A stretch of 64,000 nt of DNA from positions 62,001 to 126,000 of the forward strand of contig CANIZL010000001.1 of assembly GCA_947471985.1 (NCBI GenBank), written 5' to 3'. The notes below the pieces were generated by a model, which saw nothing but the letters and a program-made list of their open reading frames with translations, was not told where the DNA came from and did no database searches. A program made the translations under genes and the position numbers. Shown in pieces: positions 17,374-27,800 of the stretch. Origin of the DNA: Verrucomicrobiota bacterium (GTDB lineage: Bacteria > Verrucomicrobiota > Verrucomicrobiia > Limisphaerales > UBA9464). The number at the start of each line of letters is the position of its first letter. The first letter of the stretch is position 1.

Positions 17374-18549
17374 ATGAAGCTGAATCATGGGCTGCACCTG
17401 GCCTACTGTACCAACGTCCACCGGGGTGAGACCTGGGCCGAGACGTTCGCCGCGCTGGAGAAACATACTTTGGCGGTGCGGCGGCGGGTGGCTCCAGACC
17501 AGCCGTATGCCATCGGCCTGCGCTTGGGCGACACGGCTTCGCGCGAACTGGCCGACCCGGCGCGGTTGCGCGCCTTCCAAAGCTGGCTCCGTCTCCACGG
17601 CTGCTATGTCTTCACCATCAACGGCTTTCCCTACGGCCATTTTCATGGGCGGCGCGTCAAGGAGCAGGTGTTTCAACCCGACTGGACCACACCGGAGCGG
17701 TTGGAGTACACGAATCGGCTTTTCGATCTGCTGGCGGAATTGCTGCCCGAGGGGATGACGGGTTCGGTCAGTACGGTGCCAATCTCGCACAAACTTTTCC
17801 GACTGACCGCGTCGCAGGCCGCCGCGGCCCGGGCGAATATCTGGCGGTGTGTGGACCATCTCGAAAAGCTCACCCGGCGCACCGGTCGGGATTTTCATCT
17901 GGGCCTCGAACCGGAACCGCTCGGCTACGTGGAGAACACCGGCGAGGTGGTCAGTCTCTTTGAACAACTGCGGGCGGATCGGCCGGGTGATCAACGGCTC
18001 CGCGAGCACCTCGGGGTCAACTACGACACCTGCCATCTGGCGATCGAATACGAAGCGCCCCAGCAGGCCTTTGCGCGCCTGCGCAAGGCGGGCATCCGGA
18101 TCAGCAAGATTCATCTCAGTAACGCGCTGCGCGTGCACCCGACGGCGCAGGTGCGCGAGGCGTTAAAGGCGTTTGCGGAAGACGTCTATTTTCATCAGGT
18201 GATCGAGCGCCGGGCCGATGGGGAATTGGTGCGGTACGCCGACCTGGACGAAGCGTTGGTGACGGAAATGGCGGACGGACCCCAGCTGGATCGGGAATGG
18301 CGGATTCATTTTCACATTCCGCTCCATGCCGCGCCCACTCCTTTGTTTGGCAACACGGCCGATCATCTGCTCGGAACGTTGGATGAAGTGCGGAGTCATC
18401 CGGGGATGTGCTCGCATTTCGAAATGGAAACCTACACCTGGGAGGTGCTGCCGGGCGCCCTCAAACAATCGTCCGTCGTGGAGCAGCTGGTTGCGGAATA
18501 CGAATGGACGCTTGCCGAGTTTGCGCACCGGGGGATCCGGCGGGTGTGA
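17374..18549 (+). CDS. eboE: EboE-like metabolite traffic protein (TIM-barrel)
   Basis: The 391-aa protein reads 'LAYCTNVHRGETWAETFAAL' at its start, then 'QPYAIGLRLGDTASREL', 'YVFTINGFPYGHFHG', 'PDWTTPERLEYTNRL', 'GSVSTVPISHK' and 'HLGLEPEPLGYVE'. This pattern is characteristic of EboE, a xylose-isomerase-like barrel of the eboABCDEF cluster, implicated in moving natural-product precursors to the periplasm. None of the other ebo genes is present here. The ORF track begins at 17215 inside the upstream gene; ATG 17374 directly precedes the conserved N-terminus. Confidence 0.82.
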   Translation: MKLNHGLHLAYCTNVHRGETWAETFAALEKHTLAVRRRVAPDQPYAIGLRLGDTASRELADPARLRAFQSWLRLHGCYVFTINGFPYGHFHGRRVKEQVFQPDWTTPERLEYTNRLFDLLAELLPEGMTGSVSTVPISHKLFRLTASQAAAARANIWRCVDHLEKLTRRTGRDFHLGLEPEPLGYVENTGEVVSLFEQLRADRPGDQRLREHLGVNYDTCHLAIEYEAPQQAFARLRKAGIRISKIHLSNALRVHPTAQVREALKAFAEDVYFHQVIERRADGELVRYADLDEALVTEMADGPQLDREWRIHFHIPLHAAPTPLFGNTADHLLGTLDEVRSHPGMCSHFEMETYTWEVLPGALKQSSVVEQLVAEYEWTLAEFAHRGIRRV

Positions 18550-18617
18550 TCGCGGGTGAAAACCAAGCGTAGCTGTATCGATAGAAGAGCGAATTGAGGC
18601 GGTGGAAGTCCTGACGG

Positions 18618-19826
18618 ATGAATCATTTTGATGTGTTGGTCATTGGCGGCGGCGCGGCCGGGTTGTTTTGCGCGGCGACGGCGGGGAAGCGCGGCCGCCG
18701 GGTGGCTGTATTGGAACAGAACGTTCGTCCCGGAAACAAGGTGCTGATTTCCGGCGGCGGTCGGTGCAATTTCACCAACGTCGGGGCTACCTCGGCGAAT
18801 TACGTGACCCACGGCAGCCCGCACTTTTCGAAATCCGCTTTGGCGCGGTATCGGCCGGCGGATTTTGTCGCGCTGGTGGAGCGCCACGGCATTGCGTGGA
18901 ACGAACGGAAATTGGGCCAACTCTTCTGCGACCACAGCTCCAAGGACATTCTGCGGTTGTTGGAAACGGAATGCAGTGACGCCGGAGTCAGCGTCAAGGT
19001 GCAGTGTCGGGTGGGGGCGGTGCGTCGGGCAGAAGCCGGCGACGGCGGGAAGGCGGGCTGGGTCGTGTCCACCGCCCAGGGGGATCTGACGTCGGACTCG
19101 CTGGTGATCGCCTGCGGTGCCTTGTCCTTTCCCAAACTGGGAGCGAATCCCTTTGGCTATCGGATTGCGGAACAGTTCGGTGTGCCGGTCATCCCCCCCC
19201 GTCCCGGACTGGTGCCACTCACGTTCGCACCGGCGGAACTGGCGGCGTTTGGATCGCTGAGCGGCATTGCGTTCATGAGCATCAGCTCGGTGGCGGATCC
19301 CGCTGCCCGCGATGTTCCCTCGTTCCGAGAGAACCTGCTCTTCACCCACCGGGGACTAAGCGGTCCGTCGGTCTTGCAGATTTCGTCCTACTTGAAACCG
19401 GGGGAACGGGTGCGGTTTAATCTCCTGCCGGACCACGATCTCCGGGCCATTTTTGCCGAGAACCGGGTGGGGGGCCGGGAGCTGCGCCCGCTGTTGCGAC
19501 AGCATTTTCCCGACCGGTTGGTTTCGCTGTTGGATGCGGAAATTCCGTTGGGTCCGATTGCGCAGGTACCGGGCGTGGCTTTGGAACGGCTGGCGCGCCG
19601 GCTGCATGCCTGGGAGTTCACTCCGGCGGGGGATGAAGGGTACGCCAAGGCCGAGGTGACGGTCGGAGGCGTCGCCACAGAGGCTTTGAGTTCGAAAACC
19701 ATGGAGGCCCGCGCGGTGCCAGGATTGTACTTCATTGGTGAAGTGGTGGACGTCACGGGCTGGCTGGGGGGCTATAACTTTCAGTGGGCCTGGGCGAGCG
19801 GCTTCGCGGCGGGACAGGCGGCCTGA
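18618..19826 (+). CDS. NAD(P)/FAD-dependent oxidoreductase, HI0933/BaiN-like
   Basis: The 402-aa flavoprotein begins with the FAD-binding dinucleotide fold 'DVLVIGGGAAGLFCAATAGKRG'. The HI0933 family hallmark 'GNKVLISGGGRCNFTN' follows. The middle region has 'LVIACGALSFPKLGANPFGYRIA', and the C-terminus ends with 'GLYFIGEVVDVTGWLGGYNFQWAWASG', which closes the FAD site. The family's physiological substrates are mostly unknown. It lies 68 bp after eboE and 60 bp before the glycosylase gene, so co-transcription is possible. Confidence 0.9.
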   Translation: MNHFDVLVIGGGAAGLFCAATAGKRGRRVAVLEQNVRPGNKVLISGGGRCNFTNVGATSANYVTHGSPHFSKSALARYRPADFVALVERHGIAWNERKLGQLFCDHSSKDILRLLETECSDAGVSVKVQCRVGAVRRAEAGDGGKAGWVVSTAQGDLTSDSLVIACGALSFPKLGANPFGYRIAEQFGVPVIPPRPGLVPLTFAPAELAAFGSLSGIAFMSISSVADPAARDVPSFRENLLFTHRGLSGPSVLQISSYLKPGERVRFNLLPDHDLRAIFAENRVGGRELRPLLRQHFPDRLVSLLDAEIPLGPIAQVPGVALERLARRLHAWEFTPAGDEGYAKAEVTVGGVATEALSSKTMEARAVPGLYFIGEVVDVTGWLGGYNFQWAWASGFAAGQAA

Positions 19827-19886
19827 GGTGATGGCGCCCCCATCCGGTTTTGTCCATCGGCTTCGGTTGGATCTAGGCTGGACAAC

Positions 19887-20513
19887 GTGAACGACATCGC
19901 GCTTGAGCATCTGGGTAAGGTGGATCCGGTGATGCGCCGGGTGATCCGCGAAATTGGTCCCTGCACGCTGGAGCCCGAGGCGCGCCGTTCTCCCTTTGAA
20001 TCCCTGATCCGGGCCGTGGCCCACCAGCAACTCCACGGCAAGGCGGCGGAAACTATTCTGGGCCGTTTTCTCGCCCATTTTCCCGGGCGCCGCTTTCCGC
20101 GCCCGGCCGATCTGACGGCCGTTCCGGATGAAGCCATTCGCGCCGCGGGGTTTTCTGGTGCCAAGCTGCGCGCGATTCGGGACATTGCCGACAAGGCGCT
20201 GACCGGAGCGGTGCCCACGGCGCGGCGGATCCAGCGACTTTCGGACGAGGAAATTATCGAGTGTCTGACGGAATGCCGGGGGGTGGGGCGCTGGACGGTG
20301 GAGATGCTGCTGATTTTTCAATTGGGTCGGCCGGATGTCCTGCCGGCGGACGATTTCGGAGTGCGCGAAGGCTTCAAGCACGCGTTTAAATTGCCGGCCC
20401 AACCTCGGCCCAAGGAATTACTGGCGTACGGGGAACGCTGGGCCCCGCATCGGACCACCGCTGCTTGGTACCTCTGGCGCGTGGCGGACCGGGCGAAGGC
20501 CGGCCCGAAGTGA
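19887..20513 (+). CDS. DNA-3-methyladenine glycosylase II (AlkA-like, HhH-GPD)
   Basis: The 208-aa protein starts at GTG and has the HhH-GPD core: 'SLIRAVAHQQLHGKAAETI', the helix-hairpin-helix 'LTECRGVGRWTVEMLLIF', and the Pro-Asp motif 'RPDVLPADDFGVREGF' with the catalytic Asp. It removes alkylated purines in base excision repair. It is the short single-domain form found in many bacteria and lacks the N-terminal domain of E. coli AlkA. Confidence 0.9.
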   Translation: MNDIALEHLGKVDPVMRRVIREIGPCTLEPEARRSPFESLIRAVAHQQLHGKAAETILGRFLAHFPGRRFPRPADLTAVPDEAIRAAGFSGAKLRAIRDIADKALTGAVPTARRIQRLSDEEIIECLTECRGVGRWTVEMLLIFQLGRPDVLPADDFGVREGFKHAFKLPAQPRPKELLAYGERWAPHRTTAAWYLWRVADRAKAGPK

Positions 20514-20595
20514 GGACCATCTGGCGGGTGCAATTCCGTCCGCGTTCACTTTGCCAGAACCGGTGGATTGCGGCACGGTGATCCCGCGCGATCGC

Positions 20596-21720
20596 ATGAC
20601 GTTACCCTGGACCACGGAACCGGAACGGCGTTGGTGGCAATTGCCGGTGTTCTGGACTCTGGCGTTGTCGTTGCTGCTGCATGCCCTGAGCCTGCTGCTC
20701 TGGACGGCGCTGCCCGCGTTCCTGGCGCATCCCCCCGACTGGATGCCGCGGTGGTTGGTGGACGCCGCCCGCTCGGTCCCGGCTCTGGCCCAAGTCCCGG
20801 AGCCGCCGAAACCGAAAACACCGGAATTGCCCCGACCCGAGGAGTTTGAGATCCCGCTCTCCTTCATCGAAGTGGATCCGGCTTTGGCGGTGGCTGAGAA
20901 GCCCAAGGGTGCACAGTTCCAAAGCACGGCCAACACGCTGGCGCAAAACGAAGCCGCCCCGAAGCCGGAGCTGAAGCAGCCCTTCATTGCGGGGAATCAG
21001 GAGAAGTATCCCAAAACCTTCGACACAGAAAAGGTGAAGCCCAAGGCCGAGCCCAAGCCGAAGGAAGCGCCCGAGGTGGAGCTGGCCGAGGCGGATCGCG
21101 TTCGGCAGGAACCCAAGCCGGTTCAACCTAAGCAGGAACCGATACCGGCCCAACCGCCGGCGACGCAGCCCAAGGGGGAACTGGAACTGGCCATGGTTGC
21201 CAAGCCCGGTCCGCCGACCCCGCCGCGACCGGTGACTCCACCGCCGCGGGAGGCCCAAGCCGCCCAGGCGCCGCAGGAGGAACAGCGGCCCACCCGGCGC
21301 AGGGCCCTGAAGAACTTGGCCCAGGCCCGTCAGGACAAGGGGATCATCGTGGGGGAGAAAATGAAACAGGACGGCGGGGTCCAGCGTCGGGGCATTGCGT
21401 CTTTCAATGCGGAACGCGGTCCCATGGGCGACTACGGCTCCCGGATGTGGGCGGCCGTTCAGGAGCGCTGGTTTGCCACGCTGGAGGCCCAGAAGTTCGC
21501 CGGCGAATTCCGGGGTAAAGTGGTCATCGACTTTAAACTTCACCCGGACGGGGCGGTCACCGAAGTCACGGTAAAAAACGAAGGCTCGGACGACGCGATC
21601 TATTCCATGTATTGCGTCGCTTCGATCCAGCTCTCCGCGAGCTTTGGGCTCTGGTCGAACGAAATGAAAACGACCTACGGACTCAAGCCCATCGATTGCG
21701 AGTGCGTCTTCTGGTATTGA
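20596..21720 (+). CDS. TonB/TolA-like membrane-anchored proline-rich protein
   Basis: The 374-aa protein has a short cytoplasmic start, one transmembrane helix ('LALSLLLHALSLLLWTALPAFL', about residues 22-43), a long Pro/Lys/Glu-rich spacer (about 70-240), and a compact C-terminal domain ('KVVIDFKLHPDGAVTEVTVKNEGSDD'). That C-terminal stretch resembles the TonB/TolA fold that spans the periplasm and contacts outer-membrane partners. The final residues ('IDCECVFWY') are unusual. No exbB or exbD lies nearby. ATG 20596 is chosen; the ORF track extends back into the glycosylase gene. Confidence 0.72.
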   Translation: MTLPWTTEPERRWWQLPVFWTLALSLLLHALSLLLWTALPAFLAHPPDWMPRWLVDAARSVPALAQVPEPPKPKTPELPRPEEFEIPLSFIEVDPALAVAEKPKGAQFQSTANTLAQNEAAPKPELKQPFIAGNQEKYPKTFDTEKVKPKAEPKPKEAPEVELAEADRVRQEPKPVQPKQEPIPAQPPATQPKGELELAMVAKPGPPTPPRPVTPPPREAQAAQAPQEEQRPTRRRALKNLAQARQDKGIIVGEKMKQDGGVQRRGIASFNAERGPMGDYGSRMWAAVQERWFATLEAQKFAGEFRGKVVIDFKLHPDGAVTEVTVKNEGSDDAIYSMYCVASIQLSASFGLWSNEMKTTYGLKPIDCECVFWY

Positions 21721-21851
21721 CGCTGAACGCAGAAGTGCGCGGGAGGCGATAATCCTCCATCACTGCGGCACACCGATCGGCGGCGCGATCCTCCGGCCGT
21801 TCTTCCCTCTAGTGTTTAGCGGTAGCCGGTTCCGGGCAGATCCGGAGCAGG

Positions 21852-22067
21852 TTAGCCGAGGCGGTAGGTGATTCGCGCCTTGTTCATGTCGTAGGGCGAC
21901 ATTTCCAAGCGCACGCGATCACCCACGGTGAGGCGGATGAAGCGTTTGCGCATCTTTCCGGAGATATGTGCCAGCACGATGTGCTGGCTGTTGTCCAATT
22001 GGATGCGAAACATCGTCCCGGCGAGTACGGTGACAACGGTGCCTTCTGTCTGAATCGGTTCTTCCAC
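21852..22067 (-). CDS. infA: Translation initiation factor IF-1
   Basis: The 71-aa S1-domain protein carries '[19 protein letters not shown]', '[22 protein letters not shown]' and '[11 protein letters not shown]', all diagnostic of IF-1, which binds the 30S A-site during initiation. The start is a GTG in place of ATG and the N-terminus is a few residues shorter than the usual 'MAKEE...' form; no in-frame ATG lies upstream. An overlapping ORF in another frame (21884-22069) is a shadow. Confidence 0.93.
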   Translation of the reverse strand: MEEPIQTEGTVVTVLAGTMFRIQLDNSQHIVLAHISGKMRKRFIRLTVGDRVRLEMSPYDMNKARITYRLG

Positions 22068-22243
22068 AAGTACTAAATGGCCCTTCCGGCGACTGGCAGT
22101 TCCTGGAACCGTCCAACCAACGAAATAAGCCGAGCGGGCAGGTTGGCGGGCACTCGGGTCAACGCAAGGCTCAGTTGGCGTGGGAAACCGGTTTGCGGTC
22201 GTCCGTTTCCCGGGGTACGCCCGGTCAGGAGGCGGACCGCCGG

Positions 22244-23077
22244 CTACCGAACGGCGTCCTGAATTCGGCAGAGTTGGGCCAGTAAACGGGGCATTTCGGC
22301 CAGGGGAATCATGTTCGGCCCGTCACTCAGTGCCTGTTCGGGATTCGGATGGGTCTCGATGAAGAGCCCCTGCGCGCCGGCGACCAGCGCACATTTGGCG
22401 AGTAGCGGGGCAAATTCGCGATCCCCCCCGGTGCGATCCCCGAGCCCTCCTGGCTGCTGCACGGAATGAGTGGCATCGAAGACGATCGGAAACCCGAGTT
22501 TGGCCATGATGGGGAGCGAGCGGAAATCGGAAACCAGATTGTGGTACCCGAAGGTCGTCCCGCGTTCGCAGAGCATCAAATACCGCCCCCCGGCGGCGAC
22601 CGCCTTCTTGACGACGTTGCCCATGTCTTGGGGCGCCAGGAATTGCCCCTTCTTGATGTTGACGATCCGTCCCGTGCTGACCGCGGCGAGGATCAGATCC
22701 GTCTGGCGGCACAGAAAGGCGGGAATCTGCAGCACGTCGCAGACTTTGCCGGCCGCCAGCGCCTGTTCCTCCGTATGCACGTCCGTGACCACGGGGACGC
22801 CGGTTTCGGCGCGGATCCGGGCGAGGATTTCCAGGCCGTCCGCGATGCCCGGTCCGCGGAACGAGGCGCCGGAGGATCGGTTGGCCTTGTCGAAGCTTGC
22901 CTTGAAGACGTAGGGAATCCCCAGCCGGGCGCACGTGGACTTCATCTGACGGGCAATTTGCCGGCACAGTGCCTCGCTTTCGATGACGCAGGGGCCGGAC
23001 AGCAGGAAGAAACGGCGGGACCGGCTCAGCGTGCGCCAGAGTTGGGCCGGAGTGGGTGGGACGGAAGTTTTGGGCAT
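22244..23077 (-). CDS. kdsA: 3-deoxy-8-phosphooctulonate synthase (KDO8P synthase)
   Basis: The 277-aa enzyme condenses phosphoenolpyruvate with arabinose 5-phosphate to make KDO 8-phosphate for lipopolysaccharide. Visible landmarks are '[12 protein letters not shown]', '[31 protein letters not shown]', '[15 protein letters not shown]' and '[12 protein letters not shown]'. The N-terminal '[11 protein letters not shown]' has Cys where the metal-independent E. coli enzyme has Asn, placing it in the metal-dependent class. Its presence supports a Gram-negative LPS-bearing envelope. Confidence 0.94.
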   Translation of the reverse strand: MPKTSVPPTPAQLWRTLSRSRRFFLLSGPCVIESEALCRQIARQMKSTCARLGIPYVFKASFDKANRSSGASFRGPGIADGLEILARIRAETGVPVVTDVHTEEQALAAGKVCDVLQIPAFLCRQTDLILAAVSTGRIVNIKKGQFLAPQDMGNVVKKAVAAGGRYLMLCERGTTFGYHNLVSDFRSLPIMAKLGFPIVFDATHSVQQPGGLGDRTGGDREFAPLLAKCALVAGAQGLFIETHPNPEQALSDGPNMIPLAEMPRLLAQLCRIQDAVR

Positions 23078-23273
23078 GGGAAACGCGGGCGGAAATTTTA
23101 ATGCCGAAGGGCGTGATCGAGGTCCCGCAACAGCCAGAAAACTCCCGATATTTTCATCTGCCGGCTAATCACGACGGCGCGTGCTCCGGGGCAAGTGAAA
23201 GTGCGGCGGATCAACTCGGCCACGGACTGCACATTGACGCCCGGGAGGTCTCCGCCAATCTGCGCCCTCATTT

Positions 23274-24821
23274 ATGGCAAAATTGCAGCGGGCGCTTCTT
23301 TCGGTTTCGGATAAGACCGGTTTGGTGGATCTCGCCCGGGGGCTGGTGGCCGCCGGGGTGGAGCTGCTTTCCACGGGTGGCACGGCCAAGGCCATCCGGG
23401 ACGCGGGCCTGCCGGTGAAGGACATTTCGGAGCACACGGGTTTTCCCGAGATGCTCGACGGCCGGGTCAAGACCCTGCACCCGCTGGTTCACGGCGGCCT
23501 GCTGTATCTCCGGGGTAATGCGGAACATGAGGCCACGGTCCAGGCGCACGGGATTCGGCCGATTGATCTGGTGGTGGTGAATCTGTATCCGTTCGAGGCC
23601 ACCGTGGCCCGTCCCGGTGTGAGCCTGCATGATGCGATCGAAAACATCGATATCGGCGGACCCTCGATGTTGCGGAGTGCCGCCAAGAACCATGAATCGG
23701 TGACCGTGGTGGTGGATCCGTCGGATTACTCCCGGGTCCTGGAGCAGATCCAGGCCGGCGGCGATACGACCTTGGAATTGCGGCGGCAGCTCGCCGCCAA
23801 GGTGTATGCCCGCACGGCGGCCTATGATGCGGCGATTGCCGCTCATTTGACCCGCGAGTTTTCCGACGGCACGCAGCCGTTGCCGGCGCTGGCGGTCAGT
23901 GCGCCGCTCGTACAGACGCTCCGCTACGGCGAAAATCCGCACCAGAAGGCCGCCTTGTACGGCCGGTTTCCCGAGTACTTCACCCAACTGCATGGGAAGG
24001 AGCTTTCCTATAACAACATTCTCGATCTCACCGCCGCTGCGGCGCTGATCACGGAATTCGCGGGAGATCCGCCGACGCTGGCAATTCTCAAGCACACGAA
24101 TCCGTGCGGCGTGGGGCAGGGGGCCGATCTGCGGTCCGCTTGGGACAAGGCGTATGCCACCGACCGTCAGGCCCCGTTCGGCGGGATCATCGCGGTCAAC
24201 GGCACGCTGGATCTCGCCTGCGCTCAGGCGATCGCGGAGATCTTCAGCGAGGTGATCATCGCGCCGGATTTTGCGCCGGACGCTCTCGCCCTGCTGCAGC
24301 AGAAGAAGAATCTGCGCCTGCTCCGCATCCGGCGGAATCCGGTCTCCACCGCACCCTACGACCTGCGCAGCGTGGGAGCGGAATCGTATCTGCTCCAGGC
24401 GCGGGATTTGAAGCTGACGTCAGCGGCGGAGTTGAAGGTCGTTACGGAACGGGCGCCGTCGCCCGCGGAACTGCAGGCGATGCTTTTCGGCTGGCGGGTG
24501 GTGAAACATCTCAAGTCCAACGCGATTCTGTATTGCGGCCTGGATCGGACATTGGGCGTCGGTGCCGGCCAGATGAGCCGGGTGGACTCCAGCCGGATCG
24601 CGGTCTGGAAGGCGGGTGAGGCGAAGCTTTCGTTAACCGGCAGCGTGGTTTGTTCGGATGCGTTCTTCCCGTTCCCCGACGGTTTGATCGCCGCCGGAGA
24701 AGCGGGCGCCACCGCGGCGATCCAGCCTGGTGGATCGATGCGGGATGCTGAAGTGATCGCGGCGGCCAATGCCCGCGGCATGGCGATGGTCTTCACCGGC
24801 CACCGCCATTTCCGGCACTGA
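23274..24821 (+). CDS. purH: Bifunctional AICAR transformylase / IMP cyclohydrolase
   Basis: The 515-aa protein catalyses the last two steps of IMP synthesis. The N-terminal IMP cyclohydrolase (MGS-like) domain shows '[18 protein letters not shown]', '[11 protein letters not shown]' and '[17 protein letters not shown]'. The C-terminal AICARFT domain shows '[15 protein letters not shown]', '[17 protein letters not shown]', '[11 protein letters not shown]' and the closing '[12 protein letters not shown]...[14 protein letters not shown]'. It is full length and begins at ATG 23274. It converges with the RND gene, sharing a terminator. Confidence 0.96.
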   Translation: MAKLQRALLSVSDKTGLVDLARGLVAAGVELLSTGGTAKAIRDAGLPVKDISEHTGFPEMLDGRVKTLHPLVHGGLLYLRGNAEHEATVQAHGIRPIDLVVVNLYPFEATVARPGVSLHDAIENIDIGGPSMLRSAAKNHESVTVVVDPSDYSRVLEQIQAGGDTTLELRRQLAAKVYARTAAYDAAIAAHLTREFSDGTQPLPALAVSAPLVQTLRYGENPHQKAALYGRFPEYFTQLHGKELSYNNILDLTAAAALITEFAGDPPTLAILKHTNPCGVGQGADLRSAWDKAYATDRQAPFGGIIAVNGTLDLACAQAIAEIFSEVIIAPDFAPDALALLQQKKNLRLLRIRRNPVSTAPYDLRSVGAESYLLQARDLKLTSAAELKVVTERAPSPAELQAMLFGWRVVKHLKSNAILYCGLDRTLGVGAGQMSRVDSSRIAVWKAGEAKLSLTGSVVCSDAFFPFPDGLIAAGEAGATAAIQPGGSMRDAEVIAAANARGMAMVFTGHRHFRH

Positions 24822-24830
24822 GTTCGTCCC

Positions 24831-24860
24831 GGTCGATTCGGGGACCCGAATCGACCTTTC
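24831..24860. terminator. Hairpin terminator between convergent purH and RND genes
   Basis: An 11-12 bp stem, ggtcgattcgg / ccgaatcgacc with a minimal loop, is followed by ttt. It fills the 43-bp gap between two convergent stop codons and can serve either direction. Confidence 0.7.
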
Positions 24861-24864
24861 GGCC

Positions 24865-27800
24865 TTAATGGTGGGTGGTGCTCGCCGAATGCGCGGCGGG
24901 CGACGCCACCTGCGGTCCCCGCCAGCGGGCCATGAGCTTCATGATGACCACATAGAAGACCGGCGTGAGGAACAGGCCGAAGAAGGTCACACCGATCATT
25001 CCAGAAAACACCGCCACACCCATCGCCTGGCGCATTTCCGCCCCGGCTCCGTGGGACGTCACGAGCGGATAGACGCCGGCGATAAAGGCGATGGAAGTCA
25101 TCAGAATCGGGCGCAGGCGCAAACGGCAGGCGGTCAGCGCCGCCTCCACGATGCTGAGCCCGCCGAGTTGCTTTTCCCGGGCGAATTCGACGATCAAAAT
25201 TGCGTTCTTGCAGGCCAGACCCACCAGCACGATCAGACCGATCTGGGTGAAGATGTTATTGTCCGAGCCCTTGATGATGACGCCCACCATCGCGCTGAGC
25301 ACACTGAGTGGAACGATCAGGATGATGGTGAGCGGCAGGGCGAAACTCTCGTACTGCGCCGCCAGCACGAAGAACACCAGCAGGAGGCACAACGGGAAAA
25401 TTAGGATGGCGGTGTTGCCGGCGAGGCGCTGCTGGAAGGTCAGTTCGGTCCAGGAATAGCCCATGCCCGGCGGGAGGTTCCGTTTCACCAGATCCTCCAT
25501 GAAGGCTTCCGCCTGCCCGGAGCTATAGCCGGGCGCCGGAGCCCCGTTGATTTCCGCCGCGGGATAACCGTTGTAGCGCATCACGCGGTCCGGTCCGTAA
25601 CCCTCGGTGACGGTCACCAGCGTCTTCAACGGCACCATTTCTCCCCGGCCGTTGCGGACGCGCAGTTGATCGATATCGCTGGCCTGTCCCCGAAACCGGG
25701 CGTCCGCCTGGGCGACGACCTGGTAGGTGCGGCCGAAACGATTGAAATCATTCACGTACAGCGAGCCGAGGTAGATCTGCATGGTTTCGAAGATCCCCTG
25801 AACCGGCACACCCATGGATTTGGCCTTCACCCGGTCCACGTCCGCGGCCAATTGCGGCACGTTGATCTGGTAGGTGGAATAGACGGCCTGCAGCACGTTG
25901 GTGGCATAGGCCTGGTAGATGGTGCCCCAAGTGGAATTATAGAGCGCCTCCTGACCCAGATTGGCCCGGTCTTCGATGTACAGCTTGAACCCGCCGCCGG
26001 TGCTCAAACCGTTGACGGGCGGAGCATTGATCACCAGGCAGCGCGCCTCCTTGATCTGACTGAAGAGGCCCATCAGGCGGGCCTGAATGGCCTTCGCAGA
26101 AAGGTCCTCTGTCCGGCGTTCCTCGAACGGTTTGAGGGAAATAAAGGTAATGCCGGAATTGGGGCTCGCGGTGAAGCCGTTCGGGGACAATCCGGGAAAC
26201 GCAATCGACGCCTCCACTCCCGGCACGCTGAGCGCCAGTTCGGTCATTCGTTTCACGACGGCATCGGTGCGGTCGAGCGAGGCGGCGTCGGGCAGTTGCG
26301 CGGCGCAGATTAGATATTGTTTATCCTGATCGGGAATGAAACCGGTGGGCACCGAGTTAAACACGCGGCCGGTCAGCCAGACGAGCCCGGCGTACACCAG
26401 CAGGGCGATCAAACTGCCGCGGATCACCCGAGTGACCCCGGCCGAATAGCGATCGGCGGACCAGGCGAAGAAGCGATTGAACCCGCGGAAGAACCAGCCG
26501 AAAACGTAATCCAATCCGCGAGTGAGGGCATCCTTGGGTTCATGGTGGCCCCGCAGCAGTACAGCGGCGAGCGCCGGGGAAAGGGTGAGTGAGTTGAATG
26601 CCGAGATCACCGTGGAGATGGCGATGGTCAGAGCGAACTGCTTGTAGAACTGACCGGTCAGTCCGCTGATGAAGGCGGTGGGGATGAAGACGGCGCACAG
26701 CACCAGGGCCGTGGCCACGATGGGCCCTGTGACTTCCTCCATCGCCCGCTGAGTGGCCTTCACCGGACTGAGTCCCAGCGCAATGTTCCGTTCCACGTTT
26801 TCGACGACCACGATCGCGTCGTCGACGACAATTCCGATGGCGAGGACCAAGCCGAACAGGGACAGCGCGTTGATGGAGAATCCCATCATCGACATGACGG
26901 CGAACGTGCCGACCAGCGACACGGGTACGGCGGCGAGCGGGATGATCGAGGCCCGCCAGGTTTGCAGGAAGACAAGGACGACCAGCACTACGAGCAACAC
27001 TGCTTCAAAGAGGGTATGCACCACGGCATCGATGGATTTGGCGACGAAGACGGTGGGATCATAGGCCACCCGAAAATCGAGACCGGCGGGGAAATTCTTC
27101 TTCAGCTCGGCCATCGTCTGCCGGACGTTCCGCGAAAGCTCCAGGGCATTGCTGCCGGGTTGCTGAAAAATCGGCAGGGCCACCGCTGACTTATTGTTGA
27201 GCTGGGAGCGCAGGGCAAAATCCCCGGCGCCGAGTTCGATGCGGGCAACATCCCGCAGGCGGACGATCTCTCCGTAGGATCCGGCTTTGATGACGATTTC
27301 CCCAAACTCCGCTTCGCTGATCAGGCGTCCCTTGGCATTGACCTGCAATTCAAAATCGGTCGTGGCGGCCATGGGCTGTTTGCCGACGGCGCCGGCGGCG
27401 ACCTGGACGTTTTGCTCCCGGATGGCATTGACGACGTCGCTGGCGGTGAGGCCTTTGGCCGCAACCTTGGCCGGGTTCAGCCAGACGCGCATGGCGTAAT
27501 CACCCGACCCGAACACCTGCACCTGACCAACTCCGGGGATCCGCGCCAGCGTGTCCTTTACCTGGAGCGTGGCGTAGTTGCGTACGTAAATATCGTCATA
27601 GGTGCCATCGGAGATGAGATGAACCACCATCGTCAGGTCCGGAGAAGACTTGATCGTGAGCACCCCCAAACGCCGCACTTCTTCGGGGAGTTTTGGCAGG
27701 GCCTGGGAAACCCGGTTCTGCACCAGCACCTGAGCTTTGTCGATGTCCGTTCCCAACTTGAACGTCACGGTCAGGGTCATCACCCCGTCGCTGGTGGATT

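Noticed and set aside
21721-22243. Possible tRNA or small RNA genes around infA
   Set aside because: No cloverleaf, no conserved T-loop and no terminator-like structure could be traced in the gaps.
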